Assembly (NCBI GenBank): GCA_963662175.1
Contig: OY759221.1
Span: 2,604,001 to 2,668,000, forward strand
Direction of reading: 5' to 3'
DNA from: Aradus depressus
Taxonomy: Eukaryota > Arthropoda > Insecta > Hemiptera > Aradidae
Length of the DNA: 64,000 nucleotides
Positions 21,701 through 31,320 of this stretch are shown here, piece by piece; within the stretch, counting starts at the first letter, position 1, and each line of letters opens with the position of its first letter. The notes under the pieces are model-generated. The model saw only the letters and a list, made by a program, of their open reading frames with translations. It made no database searches and had not been told where the DNA came from. The position numbers were made by a program, and so were the translations under genes.

Positions 21701-22440
21701 CCACAATATGTCCGCGTTCCTCAACTTAGAAATTGTGAACATAGTATATTATGACGTAGTCACAACTTTCCTGCTTTTTGTACCAATGGAAAGTTGGCTA
21801 GTTAGTTCTTTCTGTCATTTCATGAACAACCCAGGAAGTTAGTGGGCACATGGAGGTCTGCCCGGAAGTGTATGTACAATACATTGCGCCCCAAACTTAC
21901 AAATCGAGAAACAAGACAGGTTTCTCGAAACTTTCATGTTTTCCTACAACATTTCTATTCAGTTTACCTTACCACCCTTGTCCAACTTCTTAAAGAATGG
22001 ATGGAACATAAGATATCCAGGGACAGGCTGATAGACAGAAGCGAATGGAAGTTGTTCGATTAGGAACCCAAAGACACGCCAGGGTGAGCGGACCAGGTCG
22101 GAGGATATTAAATCCAGGATTTATTGCAAGTCTAAAAATAAAAAGAAAAAGAGGAATATAATGTTCCTGGTTCTCTCTAAAAGACAATCTAGTGGGGAAA
22201 GAGGGTGCTATTTAATTTCTTTAGCATAGCCAGTAACAGACAGAGACGGCAGACAGAGATGTCAGACAAAGACGACGGTCATGAACGACAGAAGATGTCA
22301 GCAAAGACAACAAGCAGAGATGACAGGCCGAGACAACAGACAGAGACATCAGGTCCATTTTGAATGATATGCACATATAAAATTTCCTGACGACACATTC
22401 AGGACAATGATTCTTTTTTAAGTTTTCTATTAAAACAGGT
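21701..22440. other. No gene seen, contains GACA-rich tract
   Basis: Unclassified apart from a purine-rich imperfect GACAGA repeat at about 22,227-22,350. Short frames on both strands lack motifs. Confidence 0.45.
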
Positions 22441-23160
22441 TACTAAGAACGTCCCGAAACATCGCTGGGATAAAGACACTTCCGAAGAGTTTTTTTTAGA
22501 AAAATAGTTATCTTAATCTTTATTAAATTGAAAAATGTGTCTACTTATTATAAACGTATCTTGTATTAATTTTTTTTATGTACTCATATATTTTTAAGTA
22601 TTTATTTGTTCAGTTTTTATTAATTTAATTTTACTTTTTTTAATAGTTTTGTTATTACTACTAATCATAGGTGTGTTAGACTCAAGTAGTTATACATCTA
22701 ATCTATAAGCTAGGTTAGGTTAGGTTAGGTTTTATGACTCATGCCCGGGCTTTAACTACGAGGTCATATCGCCTACTACCAGAGCGCTCTTTCGTCACTC
22801 TGGTGGACATGAGCCCGACTCTACTGTGGGAGTCCTAAATTTTGCCTACCCTAAATTTTTATTCATCTATGGTAGGGGTCTTTAACGAGTACCTGACATC
22901 GTACAGGCTCGGGACCATCGCTTAACGTCCCATCCGAAGGACGGCGTGCTTAAGTTTATTTTACCTCCCAGATAAAATAAACTAAGGGCCTCGGTCGGGC
23001 TACGAACCCACAACCTTGAGCTCAGTAGTCAAGCACGCATACCACTGAGCTACCGGCGCCCTAATCTATCTTAAGCTATCTTAATGTATAAATTCTTTTG
23101 ACGTATCCTATTACCATGTATTGGTTTAACGGAAATAAATGTATTATTATTATTATTACT
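22441..23160 (+). mobile_element. Penelope-like terminal element, type C, split by a SINE
   Basis: Inverse-orientation relative of 9,330-9,702. It starts inside the hammerhead at 'gaacgtcccgaaacatcg' (5' half lost), runs through 'tcaagtagttatacatc', is interrupted by a SINE-2 copy at 22,707-23,060, and resumes 'ctatcttaatgtataaatt' to 23,160. Confidence 0.65.
22707..23060 (-). mobile_element. SINE-2 copy, complete, 9-bp TSD
   Basis: A full tRNA-derived SINE on the - strand, flanked by CTAATCTAT at 22,698-22,706 and 23,061-23,069. The tRNA-like head is at the right end (GGTAGCTCAGTGGTATGCG as A box region, GGTTCGTAGCC as B box). The left end is the CCTAA-pentamer tail. Confidence 0.85.
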
Positions 23161-23345
23161 AACTACTAGCTACTAACTTTAAGCAAGTTAATAACTAAAC
23201 TACATAATTTTTGGAATAAGTTGAATGTTTAATGATTTTGAGTTCGGTGGTTTGTGTTTTACCTTAAATTCACAAACAAACAAACTTTCTGTCTATTATA
23301 TTTATATTAGTAGTGAAAATAGATTTTTGTTTGTTTTTGTTGCAG

Positions 23346-23520
23346 ACGTACAATTTGGACGCACAAATTGGTGAATCGTCGGCTTGCGCTACAGCGCTTC
23401 TAACGGGTGTGAAAGCCAATTTCGAAACGGTCGGATTAGACATAAACGGACGTTTTGGGAACTGCGCATCTTCACTTAAATCCAGAGTGGACTCTCTCAT
23501 AGACTTGGCACAACAAGAAG
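23346..23520 (+). CDS. Alkaline phosphatase, internal exon (nucleophile region)
   Basis: Exon of 175 nt between acceptor TTTTTGTTGCAG and donor GAAG|GTTTGA, encoding 58 residues plus one base (a phase-1 exit). It aligns with the family segment carrying the active-site serine: QIGESSACATALLTGVKAN corresponds to the usual VPDSAGTATA...GVKAN. The nucleophile is the first Ser, at exon residue 11. The usual Asp before it is Glu here. The Cys at residue 40 corresponds to the first Cys of the conserved disulfide; its partner is in the next exon. Alkaline phosphatases hydrolyse phosphomonoesters with two zinc and one magnesium ion, and insect forms are usually GPI-anchored on gut or tubule membranes. 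Membrane attachment cannot be judged here. The gene continues outside or unseen on both sides. It could be a broken relic, but frame, splice sites and phases are all intact. Confidence 0.88.
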
Positions 23521-23929
23521 GTTTGATATATCATATAAATATTATCTATCTATATACATCAGACCCCCTGTTAACCGGCTTTGTCGGACCGAGCGTCCGC
23601 CGGTTCACAGGGATTATGTATGTTGCTTAGGATTCTCAGGACTCTTGGGTCACTTTTTTTTGCGTAATATCTTCTAGAGGTGTAATAGTTCTGAACAAGA
23701 CTCTCTGAGATCTGAAGATAGGGCGTGGGGTCGTCTCAAAATATTTGCAGAACGAAGACATCTCCTAGAAGTACCGGATAATATGATATCAAGGCTGGGC
23801 CAAGACTGGACAAAGCGGTGCCTTCGAACTTAATGTTCGATACTAATCATCGCTGGTGGCAGTCACGGAGGAGAGTCCCCCCCCATACTAAGTAAATACC
23901 GGATAACCGGCGGATATATAAATATTCAC

Positions 23930-24335
23930 CAGCACGAATTAATCAATTCGTGTTTCCGCTCTCCCTCCAAAGCCGTTTGACCGTTTTGGCTAAAACTCAA
24001 TATTTGACTTACATAGTGGCTTCAGATTTGAGTACTTGAGTTAAGCCCCTCTTCTCAAGCCCCTCCCTCCTAAAATCAATAGGTGCCATTCTTATGGGGT
24101 TTTGAATTTAAATATAGAATTTCATGTCGATACATTCATTACATCGGTGGTATAATGGTTTTTGAGTCAAGGCCCTTCCGCTGATCGTCCTTTTTCCCTT
24201 TAACCGATTTCGCGGAAAATTAATAGATGACATCCTAATGAGGGTTTGAATGTAAATATAGATTTATATCGATTCATTCATTACATCGACAGTTATTGTG
24301 GTTTTTGTGTTCAACCCATTCATGTCATTATTGGG
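23930..24335 (-). repeat. TACTTCCCCAG-type fragment
   Basis: Starts 'ccagcacgaattaatcaatt' and contains two tandem blocks of the conserved phrase 'tcgatacattcattacatcg' (24,129 and 24,270), separated by about 140 bp. The phrase appears twice in several copies, so the family has an internal duplication. Confidence 0.55.
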
Positions 24336-25034
24336 CCGATATAGTTGCTAATTGCTAATTGTTGATTGTTAGTTGTTGACTGATGTGAGAGCCGCCTTAG
24401 AAATGTTTTCACTTGACTGTACAACACATAGAAGCTCTTGAAATACTCTTTGACGCATCCTGTCAATGGTCAGTTCGTAAAGAAAGAAGAAACGGAAACA
24501 AAGAGTCAAAGTTACATATAAAAAACCATAAAAATATGAATAAAATGAAAGGATACATTGTTTTAAAAAGAGTTTTAAAAAAGAATTTATGAGGTAATCC
24601 GTTATATTGTGTGGGGGGTCATATCTCTTGACGATCCCTCCTATTTTTTTTATATTGTTTTGTTTTTCTCTGCAATAAAAGTTTATACTACACTCAAAGT
24701 TTTCATAACTTTTTTCAAATAACAAATGTTTTGTAGCGTAAAAATGTATTCCAGAAGAAAATATATATATATATGTGTGTGATGTGGCCATAACAAGAAT
24801 TTTTTAAACCAACTACCTTTGTACATTTCTCTCCTCCATTCCTTACGCGTCAGCGGTTTTCTTTGATTCATTGTACAGCGTAGTTGGTATAAGAAAGTCC
24901 TCTTATAACCTCACATATATTTTATTTTTGTCTTATTTTCATCCTATTTGATAAAAAAAGAAATAAATGAATAAAAATATATTTTAAAATTTGATTTAAA
25001 CATTCGAAATATTTTCTAGGAATATTTATTGTTT
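24336..25034. other. Intronic, no feature recognised
   Basis: AT-rich. A 140-codon - strand frame (24,369-24,791) is low-complexity, without motifs, and inside the alkaline phosphatase intron. It is treated as chance. Confidence 0.4.
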
Positions 25035-25042
25035 CTTCTTCG

Positions 25043-25390
25043 AATTAGGTTAGGTTAGGTTTTATGACTCATGCCCAGGATTTAACTACGAGGTCATATC
25101 GCCTACTACCAGAGCGCTCTTTCGTCACTCTGGTGGACATGAGCCCAACTCTATTGTGGGAGTCCTAAATTTTGCCTATCCTAAATTTTTATTCACCTAG
25201 GGTAGGGGTCTTTAACGAGTACTTGCCATCGTACAGGCTCGGGACCATCGCTTAGCGTCCCATCCGAAGGACGGCCTGCTTATGTTTATTTTACTAAGGG
25301 CTAATAAACTAAGGGCCTCGGTCTGGTTTCGAACCCACGATCTTGAGCTCAGAAGACAAGCACGCATACCACTGAGCTACCGACTCCCTC
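25043..25390 (-). mobile_element. SINE-2 copy, complete, 8-bp TSD
   Basis: Flanked by CTTCTTCG at 25,035-25,042 and 25,391-25,398. The tail is three AACCT pentamers on the element strand. The tRNA-like head at the right end has the B box GGTTCGAAACC. It lies in the antisense direction in the alkaline phosphatase intron. Confidence 0.85.
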
Positions 25391-26227
25391 CTTCTTCGTA
25401 TTGATCGCATCTCAAATCCAAGAACAAATTAACGACTGGAAATTAAATAAAGAATATATTCGGTTTGAATCAACTTTTTGATAGGACTAATAGTTTTTGA
25501 GTAAATAAAGGAAATGTATAAAAAAATGAGTTTCAAAACGACATTTCAATCCCGCATATAAGTCAAATATTGAGTTTTAGCCCAAACAGGCGATTGACTA
25601 TGGAGGGAGAGCGGAAACGTGCTGGGGAAGTACATAGCCGGTGATGAACCAACAACTTTTTTTATTATTTTTGAGTGCTCATGATGAGGAAAGACGATGT
25701 TTTTGGTCACTCACATCCGCCATATTGAATATCCCATATCTAATTCGGTTTTTTCTCAGAAAATATTATTGCGACACCCTAGTTTTTGTCCCCACGGCGG
25801 AAGGGAAAATTCTACTGACGTCGCTGTTTCGGTAATGAAGTAAGACCCTCCCTCTAACCAGGGATTTTTTATTTATATGTATCCTAAGCATTATACATAC
25901 CTGAATAGACAGATGCAAATTATGAAATTTTGCTCAAATAAGTTGAGACATTTTCCCTTGAGAAAACAATTTAATAATGTTATATTTAATTTTAGTTTTG
26001 CCAATGTTATTAGACAGACAGGAAAATATTTCACTTCAAACAAATTCCTAACTGTACAGGAAGTGGGATTTCCAAGTTGAAATTCCAACCTAGATCCTTA
26101 GCCTACCGATGTACCTATAAGAACAGTCCTGCAAATTGACTTAGTATATAACTAAACGTTGTAACGCCGAAGCCGGTAATGTTTGTATAACATGTTTGTG
26201 GTATAAACATAATGTATTTATTTGTTT
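25391..26227. other. Intronic, no gene seen
   Basis: Includes the right end of a TACTTCCCCAG-type copy at 25,555-25,665 ('cgtgctggggaagtacat') and a degraded type B hammerhead-like string at about 26,160-26,185 ('cgccgaagccgg', core changed). Short frames only. Confidence 0.4.
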
Positions 26228-26651
26228 TACTTCCCCAGCGATATAAAGTATAGGGGAAGTTATGCAATCGGTCAAAAATTCGATGCGGAGTTTCCAATGA
26301 AATTTCATGTTTTCCGACTTCCAGAATCGAAATATGAAAAACAAATTCTGTTTGTATGTATGTCTGTGAACACGAGAATTGCCGATAGATTGAATGTATC
26401 GACACGAAATGAGTCCAGAACCTTCTAACGATGACAAATATTGATTTTTAGCCAAATCGGCAGAAGAGAAGGCGGGAGGCTTAACACAAAAACCCTAACA
26501 ACTGCCGATTTAATGAATCCATCGACATGAAACTTAGTATGAGGATTTAGAACCCCCAATGTAAGTCAACTATTTAATATTAGTGCAAACGGCCGAGTTT
26601 GTTTTGGAGGGGGAGCGAAAAGTTAATAGAATAATTCGTTCTGGGGAAGTA
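26228..26651 (+). mobile_element. Reference copy of TACTTCCCCAG element
   Basis: A 424-bp copy with perfect 11-bp inverted ends, TACTTCCCCAG at 26,228-26,238 and CTGGGGAAGTA at 26,641-26,651. The interior has no coding capacity but carries conserved phrases: 'aatttcatgttttccgac', 'tatcgacacgaaat', 'gatttttagccaaatcgg', and a second 'atcgacatgaaact'. Short size, terminal inversion, and at least a dozen diverged copies here suggest a MITE-type element or a satellite monomer dispersed through the genome. The superfamily cannot be assigned because no clean target duplication was found. Confidence 0.65.
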
Positions 26652-26655
26652 CATT

Positions 26656-26811
26656 TTGACCTTATGTACGATGCATATTAATTATGTCTCTTTAATGGTA
26701 TAATTTGGTTATTTACATCATCCATGGCCCCGGGAGATAGTTCTATCTATGGAATAAAACTCTCTCGGACGGGGTTCCAACCCACAACCATTGTGAGACC
26801 ATGGCCGGTAG
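26656..26811 (-). mobile_element. SINE-1 fragment
   Basis: Matches the body and part of the tRNA head of the SINE at 40,157 ('gtacgatgcatattaatt', 'atccatggccccgggag', 'tgtgagaccatgg'). The end of the head is missing. Confidence 0.7.
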
Positions 26812-27109
26812 ACAATATTTTTTACAAATAAGTTTGTTATATGTATTTGTAACAAGTTTCCACAACAATGTCCTCGTTAGTCAAATTAGAAGTTGTTAGT
26901 TTTTACGTTCAATTTGAAAAAAAAAAAATCGTGAGGTCCAATTAACTATGAGACTACAATAGTTATGTGTAAACATTGTGAGTGTTCAATGGAGAAGAAG
27001 GAAGAAATGAAATTTCAGTAGCAACATTTTTAATGTAACATTATTTTATTTGTTCAATTAATTGTTGGTTTAATTGATGCAATCGGACGGTGAATCATCG
27101 GTAATGTAC
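26812..27109. other. Intronic; short type B scrap
   Basis: 26,812-26,900 resembles the outer part of a type B terminus ('tagacaatat', 'aataagtttgtta', 'caagtttccacaac'). The remainder is unclassified. Confidence 0.4.
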
Positions 27110-27780
27110 TTCACCAGAACGAATCAATGAATTAGCTTTTCGCTCCTTCCCCTAAGAAACGAGTCGACCCTTAGCGTTAATATTGGACACTTGACTTACA
27201 TTGGGGCTCCTAAATCCTCAAACTAAATAACATGTTGATACATTCAATACAACGACAGTTATTTGTGTTTTAAACTGAACCCCTCCCCACAACCCTCCCG
27301 TCCCTTTGGTCGATATTGCTGAAATTTGACAGATTAGACTTCATATATAAAGTTTCATGTCGATACATCGGCAGTTATTGGGATTTTTGAGTTGAGCCTG
27401 TCTCTCATTCTCCCTTCCCATCTGCCGATTGCGCTGAAATTTATATCATCCTTATTGGGTTTTAAACTCATTGTTGTACTCATTAACAGTGGCTTGAAGA
27501 TGATGTCATTACATCAAAAGCGCTCGACCAGCAGCCAGACTTCTTCCACCGAAAGGAGAGACAACAATGAAATTTTGTGTCGATACATTTATTCTATCGG
27601 TAGTTGTTAAGGTTTTCGTGTTAATCCTTCCCCTTAATACCCCCTTCCCTTTGGTCGATTTGGCTGAAAATCAATAGATGTCCATCCTTAGAGGGTTCTG
27701 GATTCACATATAAAATTTAATTTCGATAAATTCTTTCAATCGGGTGTTCACAGATATAGATTTTTTTTTTTTTTTTTTTC
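27110..27780 (-). repeat. TACTTCCCCAG-type copy, long
   Basis: Starts 'gtacttcaccagaacgaatc' and contains three successive occurrences of the block 'tgtcgatacat' (27,359, 27,583 and a variant near 27,235), ending in a T tract at 27,763. The repeated block makes this copy longer than the 424-bp reference. Confidence 0.55.
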
Positions 27781-27981
27781 ATTTTTGGAATCTGGAGTTC
27801 GTAAATGTTGATGTATTACATAATTCCCCTTCTCCTTAGTTGCGGAAGTAATGAGGTACATACCAAATAAGAAACATGTGAATATCCAGAGTGTTCATGA
27901 CGTAAGACATACTTTAAATAATTAATTTGAACAAATTTAATTTATTAATTAACTTAACTACACTATGATATATACATAATC

Positions 27982-28245
27982 GGATATCATGTTTGTGTGC
28001 TTGTGGATGGATTCTGTTAAATATGAATATCATGTTTGTGTGCTTGTGGATGGATTCTGTTAAATATGAATATCATGTTTGTGTACTTGTGGATGGATTC
28101 TGTTAAATATGAATATCATGTTTGTGTGCTTGTGGATGGATTCTGTTAAATATGAATATCATGTTTGTGTACTTGTGGATGGATTCTGTTAAATATGAAT
28201 ATCATGTTTGTGTACTTGTGGATGGATTCTGTTAAATATGAATAC
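27982..28245 (+). repeat. 43-bp minisatellite, about 6 copies
   Basis: The unit begins AATATCATGTTTGTG and contains GTGGATGGATTCTG. Successive starts are 43 bp apart from 28,025. Units differ mainly at one base (GTGTGC or GTGTAC). It is located inside the alkaline phosphatase intron. Confidence 0.9.
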
Positions 28246-29205
28246 ACATCGAACATGTATTCATTTGTTACAATTAATTGATTGGCAGTAGTTATGACAG
28301 TCGTATAATTACAATTAGAAAATGAGAGATAATTATGGAAATATTAAATTTCTTTACGGATATGTTACTTGAAAATTGTTGAATATAATTCAGAACGAAT
28401 TTTCAAAACAGTTGCTAGAATAGCTTATAGCCTCAGTAATGTAGCACGACAGTGATGATCACTCTACAGAGAAACTCGTCTTTGATCTTCACAACTTACC
28501 TCAGCTGTGATCAAAATTTAAAAAAAAAACATAAATTAAGGCGTAGTCAAGGTTCATGCCATAGATTTTCCGTGAAAACGACGGGATAAAATCATAACAA
28601 GTGTTTCGTATTAATATTTCATTTTTTTTTTTTTGATGCATCCGTAGCTCTTGCATTTGCTCGGCACTATACTTTTTAGGTTTTTTAAATTCCTTTTGAT
28701 GCGAGCTCTCCTCTGATTTGCGTTTTCTATAATTCGCGCATATTTACAATTCATAGGAGACGACATCTTTAATTTGTTTGCAATTTTCAATTTAATACCG
28801 ATTTTTCATATATTTCGGCGAATATTTTTATTGTTTCACTTTCAGTCCCAGTAGTGCTCCTCAAGCTCTTTACAATGACATCCGAATCAACCGAATCCTA
28901 TCTAAACGCGTTATCACGCTACACTTATTTCTAATTTTATACAACGCTAATTCGCAACAATCATCCGCCGGCGCCCACACTAGCCCGATAACGTCACAGG
29001 CAAAACAAACACTGCACAACAAACACGTACAGACATGCTCTATCTATTGTGACCTCAACCGTTGTTATCGCATTATTAGTCTTGTAGTTATTAGCGATTG
29101 AAATCTGACGGTATTTTGTAACACAAGAAAGTTTGACCGGCTATCACTGTGCTTAACGAGCGAATATCAATAATTCTCCAAAACATTTTAATTTTTTTTT
29201 CTCTA
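28246..29205. other. Intronic, no gene supported
   Basis: Contains a GC-richer stretch near 28,960-29,060 and, on the - strand at 28,630-28,760, a lysine-rich open segment that could not be placed in a family. Nothing is claimed. Confidence 0.35.
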
Positions 29206-29440
29206 CACCGTACGCTGACAAGTTCCACCATATATTTCCAAGCAGCCCAGTCAGTACACTGCAGATATTTTTGTCGTAGAGCAGTACCTGTCCATACAAA
29301 GTTCTGACGTCCTCGAGAGCAGGGTACACTTCAGAATGCTAGCTGGGGTTGTCCACTACTCCATCCTGGTGTCTCTGAAGATAGTCGTGGCCGGTCAGTA
29401 GTCGCAAGCAGACCACAGACTGTTCTCAACACTCCCGCGC
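29206..29440 (-). mobile_element. Non-LTR retrotransposon 3' fragment (RNase H-bearing family)
   Basis: Clearly homologous to 41,056-41,330: 'aagcagcccagt', 'acactgcagat', 'gttctgacgtcct', 'ccactactcc', 'gtggccggtcagtagtcg'. The A tail corresponds to the T run at 29,192-29,202. It is 5'-truncated and lies immediately upstream of the alkaline phosphatase exon at 29,484. Confidence 0.75.
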
Positions 29441-29483
29441 CCTCTAACGACATTATTCGATTATAAGTGGTCTGGTTTTGCAG

Positions 29484-29662
29484 GGAAGGGGACAGGTGTG
29501 GTGACCAACACACGTGTGACCCATGCGACCCCTGCAGCTGCCTACGCCCATTCTGCCTCCAGGTACTGGGAGGATGACAGTAAGATCCCACCTCTCTCCA
29601 GACGATCTTGCAAGGATATCGCTCGTCAGCTGATCGAGGATGAACCTGGACGCAATATTAAC
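29484..29662 (+). CDS. Alkaline phosphatase, next exon (metal-site region)
   Basis: Exon of 179 nt, acceptor TTTTGCAG, donor ATTAAC|GTGAGT. It completes the Gly split by the previous intron and encodes 59 further residues, exiting in phase 0. The sequence GVVTNTRVTHATPAAAYAH matches the conserved strand and helix whose His and Thr (THAT) occupy the magnesium-ligand positions. The Cys in RRSCKDIA is the expected disulfide partner of the Cys in the previous exon. In other family members the chain continues directly with a VILGGG-type turn, so the exon ends at a plausible boundary. The 5' edge is close to a retrotransposon fragment, yet both splice signals are good. No following exon was recognised in the remaining 34 kb. 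Confidence 0.9.
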
Positions 29663-29744
29663 GTGAGTTACCTATTCATACTCGTGAATTAATAATAATG
29701 AATTATAGAAATACTATAAGTTGTCTTGCAACTGTTCTATTTCC
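29663..29744 (+). other. Start of next alkaline phosphatase intron
   Basis: Begins GTGAGTTACC, a strong donor. The intron extends beyond recognisable coding sequence and, if the gene is complete, to beyond the window. Confidence 0.6.
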
Positions 29745-29788
29745 GACCAGAACCGGGTTTCAAAGCAACTGCGTCATCATCAGTGGCA
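29745..29788 (-). ncRNA. Hammerhead ribozyme-like motif, type A
   Basis: The - strand reads CCA, CTGATGA, T, GACGC, AGTT loop, GCTTT in place of GCGTC, GAAA, then CCCGGTT, C and TGGTC. Stem I (CCA/TGG) and the cleavage-site C are present. Stem II is weakened by two changes. Confidence 0.5.
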
Positions 29789-30128
29789 CATACAGGAGTA
29801 CATATGGAATATAAATGTGGAGAAATTACTAGAAAAACCATTAAAGACAGGGAGAGTAACTTGATGTAATGTGATGTCTAACCGAACACTGTCAAGTCTC
29901 TCAGATGGAGTAGAGACAAGTTTCATTCAAACACTCTGAGTACATTCAGAGAAATACTTAACCATTATTTCAAAAATAATAGAATATAACATAACCTATA
30001 AAATACCTATCTATGCAATGAATATCTATTTGACTAACTAAAAATAGAATAAACATCAATATAGTTAACTATAACAAGCAGCCAAGTAAATTTGTGTCAT
30101 GGAAAAAAAATACCGACTAAGTATGTAT
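29789..30128 (-). mobile_element. Diverged type A terminus
   Basis: Follows the hammerhead as at 40,740 but with low similarity, then grades into AT-rich sequence. Boundaries are uncertain. Confidence 0.35.
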
Positions 30129-30325
30129 TTCCCCAGCACGAGTTTATTAACAAGAGTTTGCTATCCCTCTGAACCAATGTATCAAGTAGGTATTTTATTT
30201 AGGGGCCCGTTTGTGCTAAAAATCAATAATTGATTGTCAATTGATCAACAATTATTGTTGACTTACATAGATGCGTCTGAATTCTCATACTAAATTTTAT
30301 ATCGAGACAGACAGACGCCAAATAC
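30129..30325 (-). repeat. TACTTCCCCAG-type fragment
   Basis: 'tatttccccagcacgagttt' and 'tgacttacatagatgcg', then 'aaattttatatcgagacag'. Truncated. Confidence 0.5.
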
Positions 30326-30984
30326 TAGTTAATAGAGTTTCGTGAACGGTTTTCGACAAGTAACTCTAAAAAATTAGTTAATTATTTTCCGTTGTCATGA
30401 CCACCTTTGGCAACTTCTTTTCGCAGGTTAACAACCTTAATTTGAAGCAGACAGATTGATGAAACCGCAGAGAGACAGAGAGACATGTGTGGTCGTACGG
30501 TAGCAATAACCGGAGCGTGGTGCTCCTATAGATCTGACCTGTGTCAATACAACGGCCTGTGTGGTCCTATCGAGTTCTGACCCCCTCCTGGCCCGGAACC
30601 TTAAATCATATCATGCAAATATACTCCACCATCTCTTCCCGTTCCACAGATGATGTCCCATCAACCACCTCCCACCACCACCACCACCACCAATCATCCC
30701 CCACCACTTCTCCACTCCCCTTCACTGTATTATTGCCACTCCTCTGTCTATATATGGTCAGATTTGTACAAAGTGAACAGTACTCACATAAGACGTAAAA
30801 ATCCATTGATAATAACGATCTTATTTCCATCTTCAAAAATTATAAATTAATATTATCACACTAGCTGGTCACCTGGGAGTAACTACTATATCACATTATC
30901 CGAAGCTGATTCATGCGACGTCCGGAAAAGAATAAAAGCTTATAGGGACCCCAGATATAGAATGTACAGGTAACGGAGTCTTTA
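30326..30984. other. No gene seen, contains CCA repeat
   Basis: A CACCAC-type simple repeat at 30,667-30,705 keeps frames open on both strands (30,541-30,850). No motif is found in them. Confidence 0.45.
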
Positions 30985-31320
30985 ACTCTTTAGGACGAAG
31001 AACAACACGAACTGTTCATATGGGGGCATCGAGACTGCAGAACATGTAGTCCTCGATTGCCCCCTGCACGACCAGGCCAGGGCGGGGTTGATTCGCGGGA
31101 CCGGACCATACCTGGGACTGGATCTGCGCCAGCTAATGACGGAGACCGGCTACCCAGTGTTCAGCCGGTTTATCGGCTCCTAGCACACGTTAGTCGATTT
31201 CGACATAGCCTCACTTAAGCACTTCCTAGATCTCGAGCTCTCTCCACAGAGGTGAACGGGTGATGTTGCACACGTGCAATGTGCACCTAAAACAATAAAA
31301 ACAAATAATAATAATAAAAA
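30985..31320 (+). mobile_element. R1-like retrotransposon, 3'-terminal fragment
   Basis: Homologous to 57,815-58,080 of the full R1-like element. It encodes the terminal finger (GGIETAEHVVLDCPLHDQAR) and the LIRGTGPYLGLDL stretch, then the 3' UTR phrase GATGTTGCACACG, and ends in an AATA-type tail at 31,300-31,320. The frame at the very start is shifted relative to the finger. 5'-truncated. Confidence 0.8.

Larger units (their letters stand above)
23521..29483 (+). other. Intron of alkaline phosphatase gene
   Basis: A 5,963-bp phase-1 intron, GT...AG. It contains, in order, TACTTCCCCAG-type copies, a SINE-2, a SINE-1 fragment, a 43-bp minisatellite, and a non-LTR retrotransposon fragment ending within about 50 bp of the acceptor. 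The acceptor region is CTGGTTTTGCAG, with a modest pyrimidine tract. Confidence 0.85.

Noticed and set aside
22711..22735. Interstitial telomere (TTAGG) array
   Set aside because: Only a few pentamers, always at the 3' end of SINE-2 copies and within their target duplications.
24369..24791. 140-codon - strand frame
   Set aside because: Low-complexity, Phe/Tyr/Ile-rich composition expected from AT-rich DNA. It lies within the alkaline phosphatase intron and has no homology that I recognise.
27982..28245. CRISPR array
   Set aside because: Units are contiguous with no unique spacers, and the genome is clearly eukaryotic. It is a minisatellite.
28630..28760. Lysine-rich coding-looking segment on the - strand
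   Set aside because: No family could be assigned, the two possible frames are both short, and stops flank it. It may be an old transposon scrap.
30650..30850. His/Pro/Thr-rich frames around a CCA repeat
   Set aside because: Simple-repeat translation on both strands.
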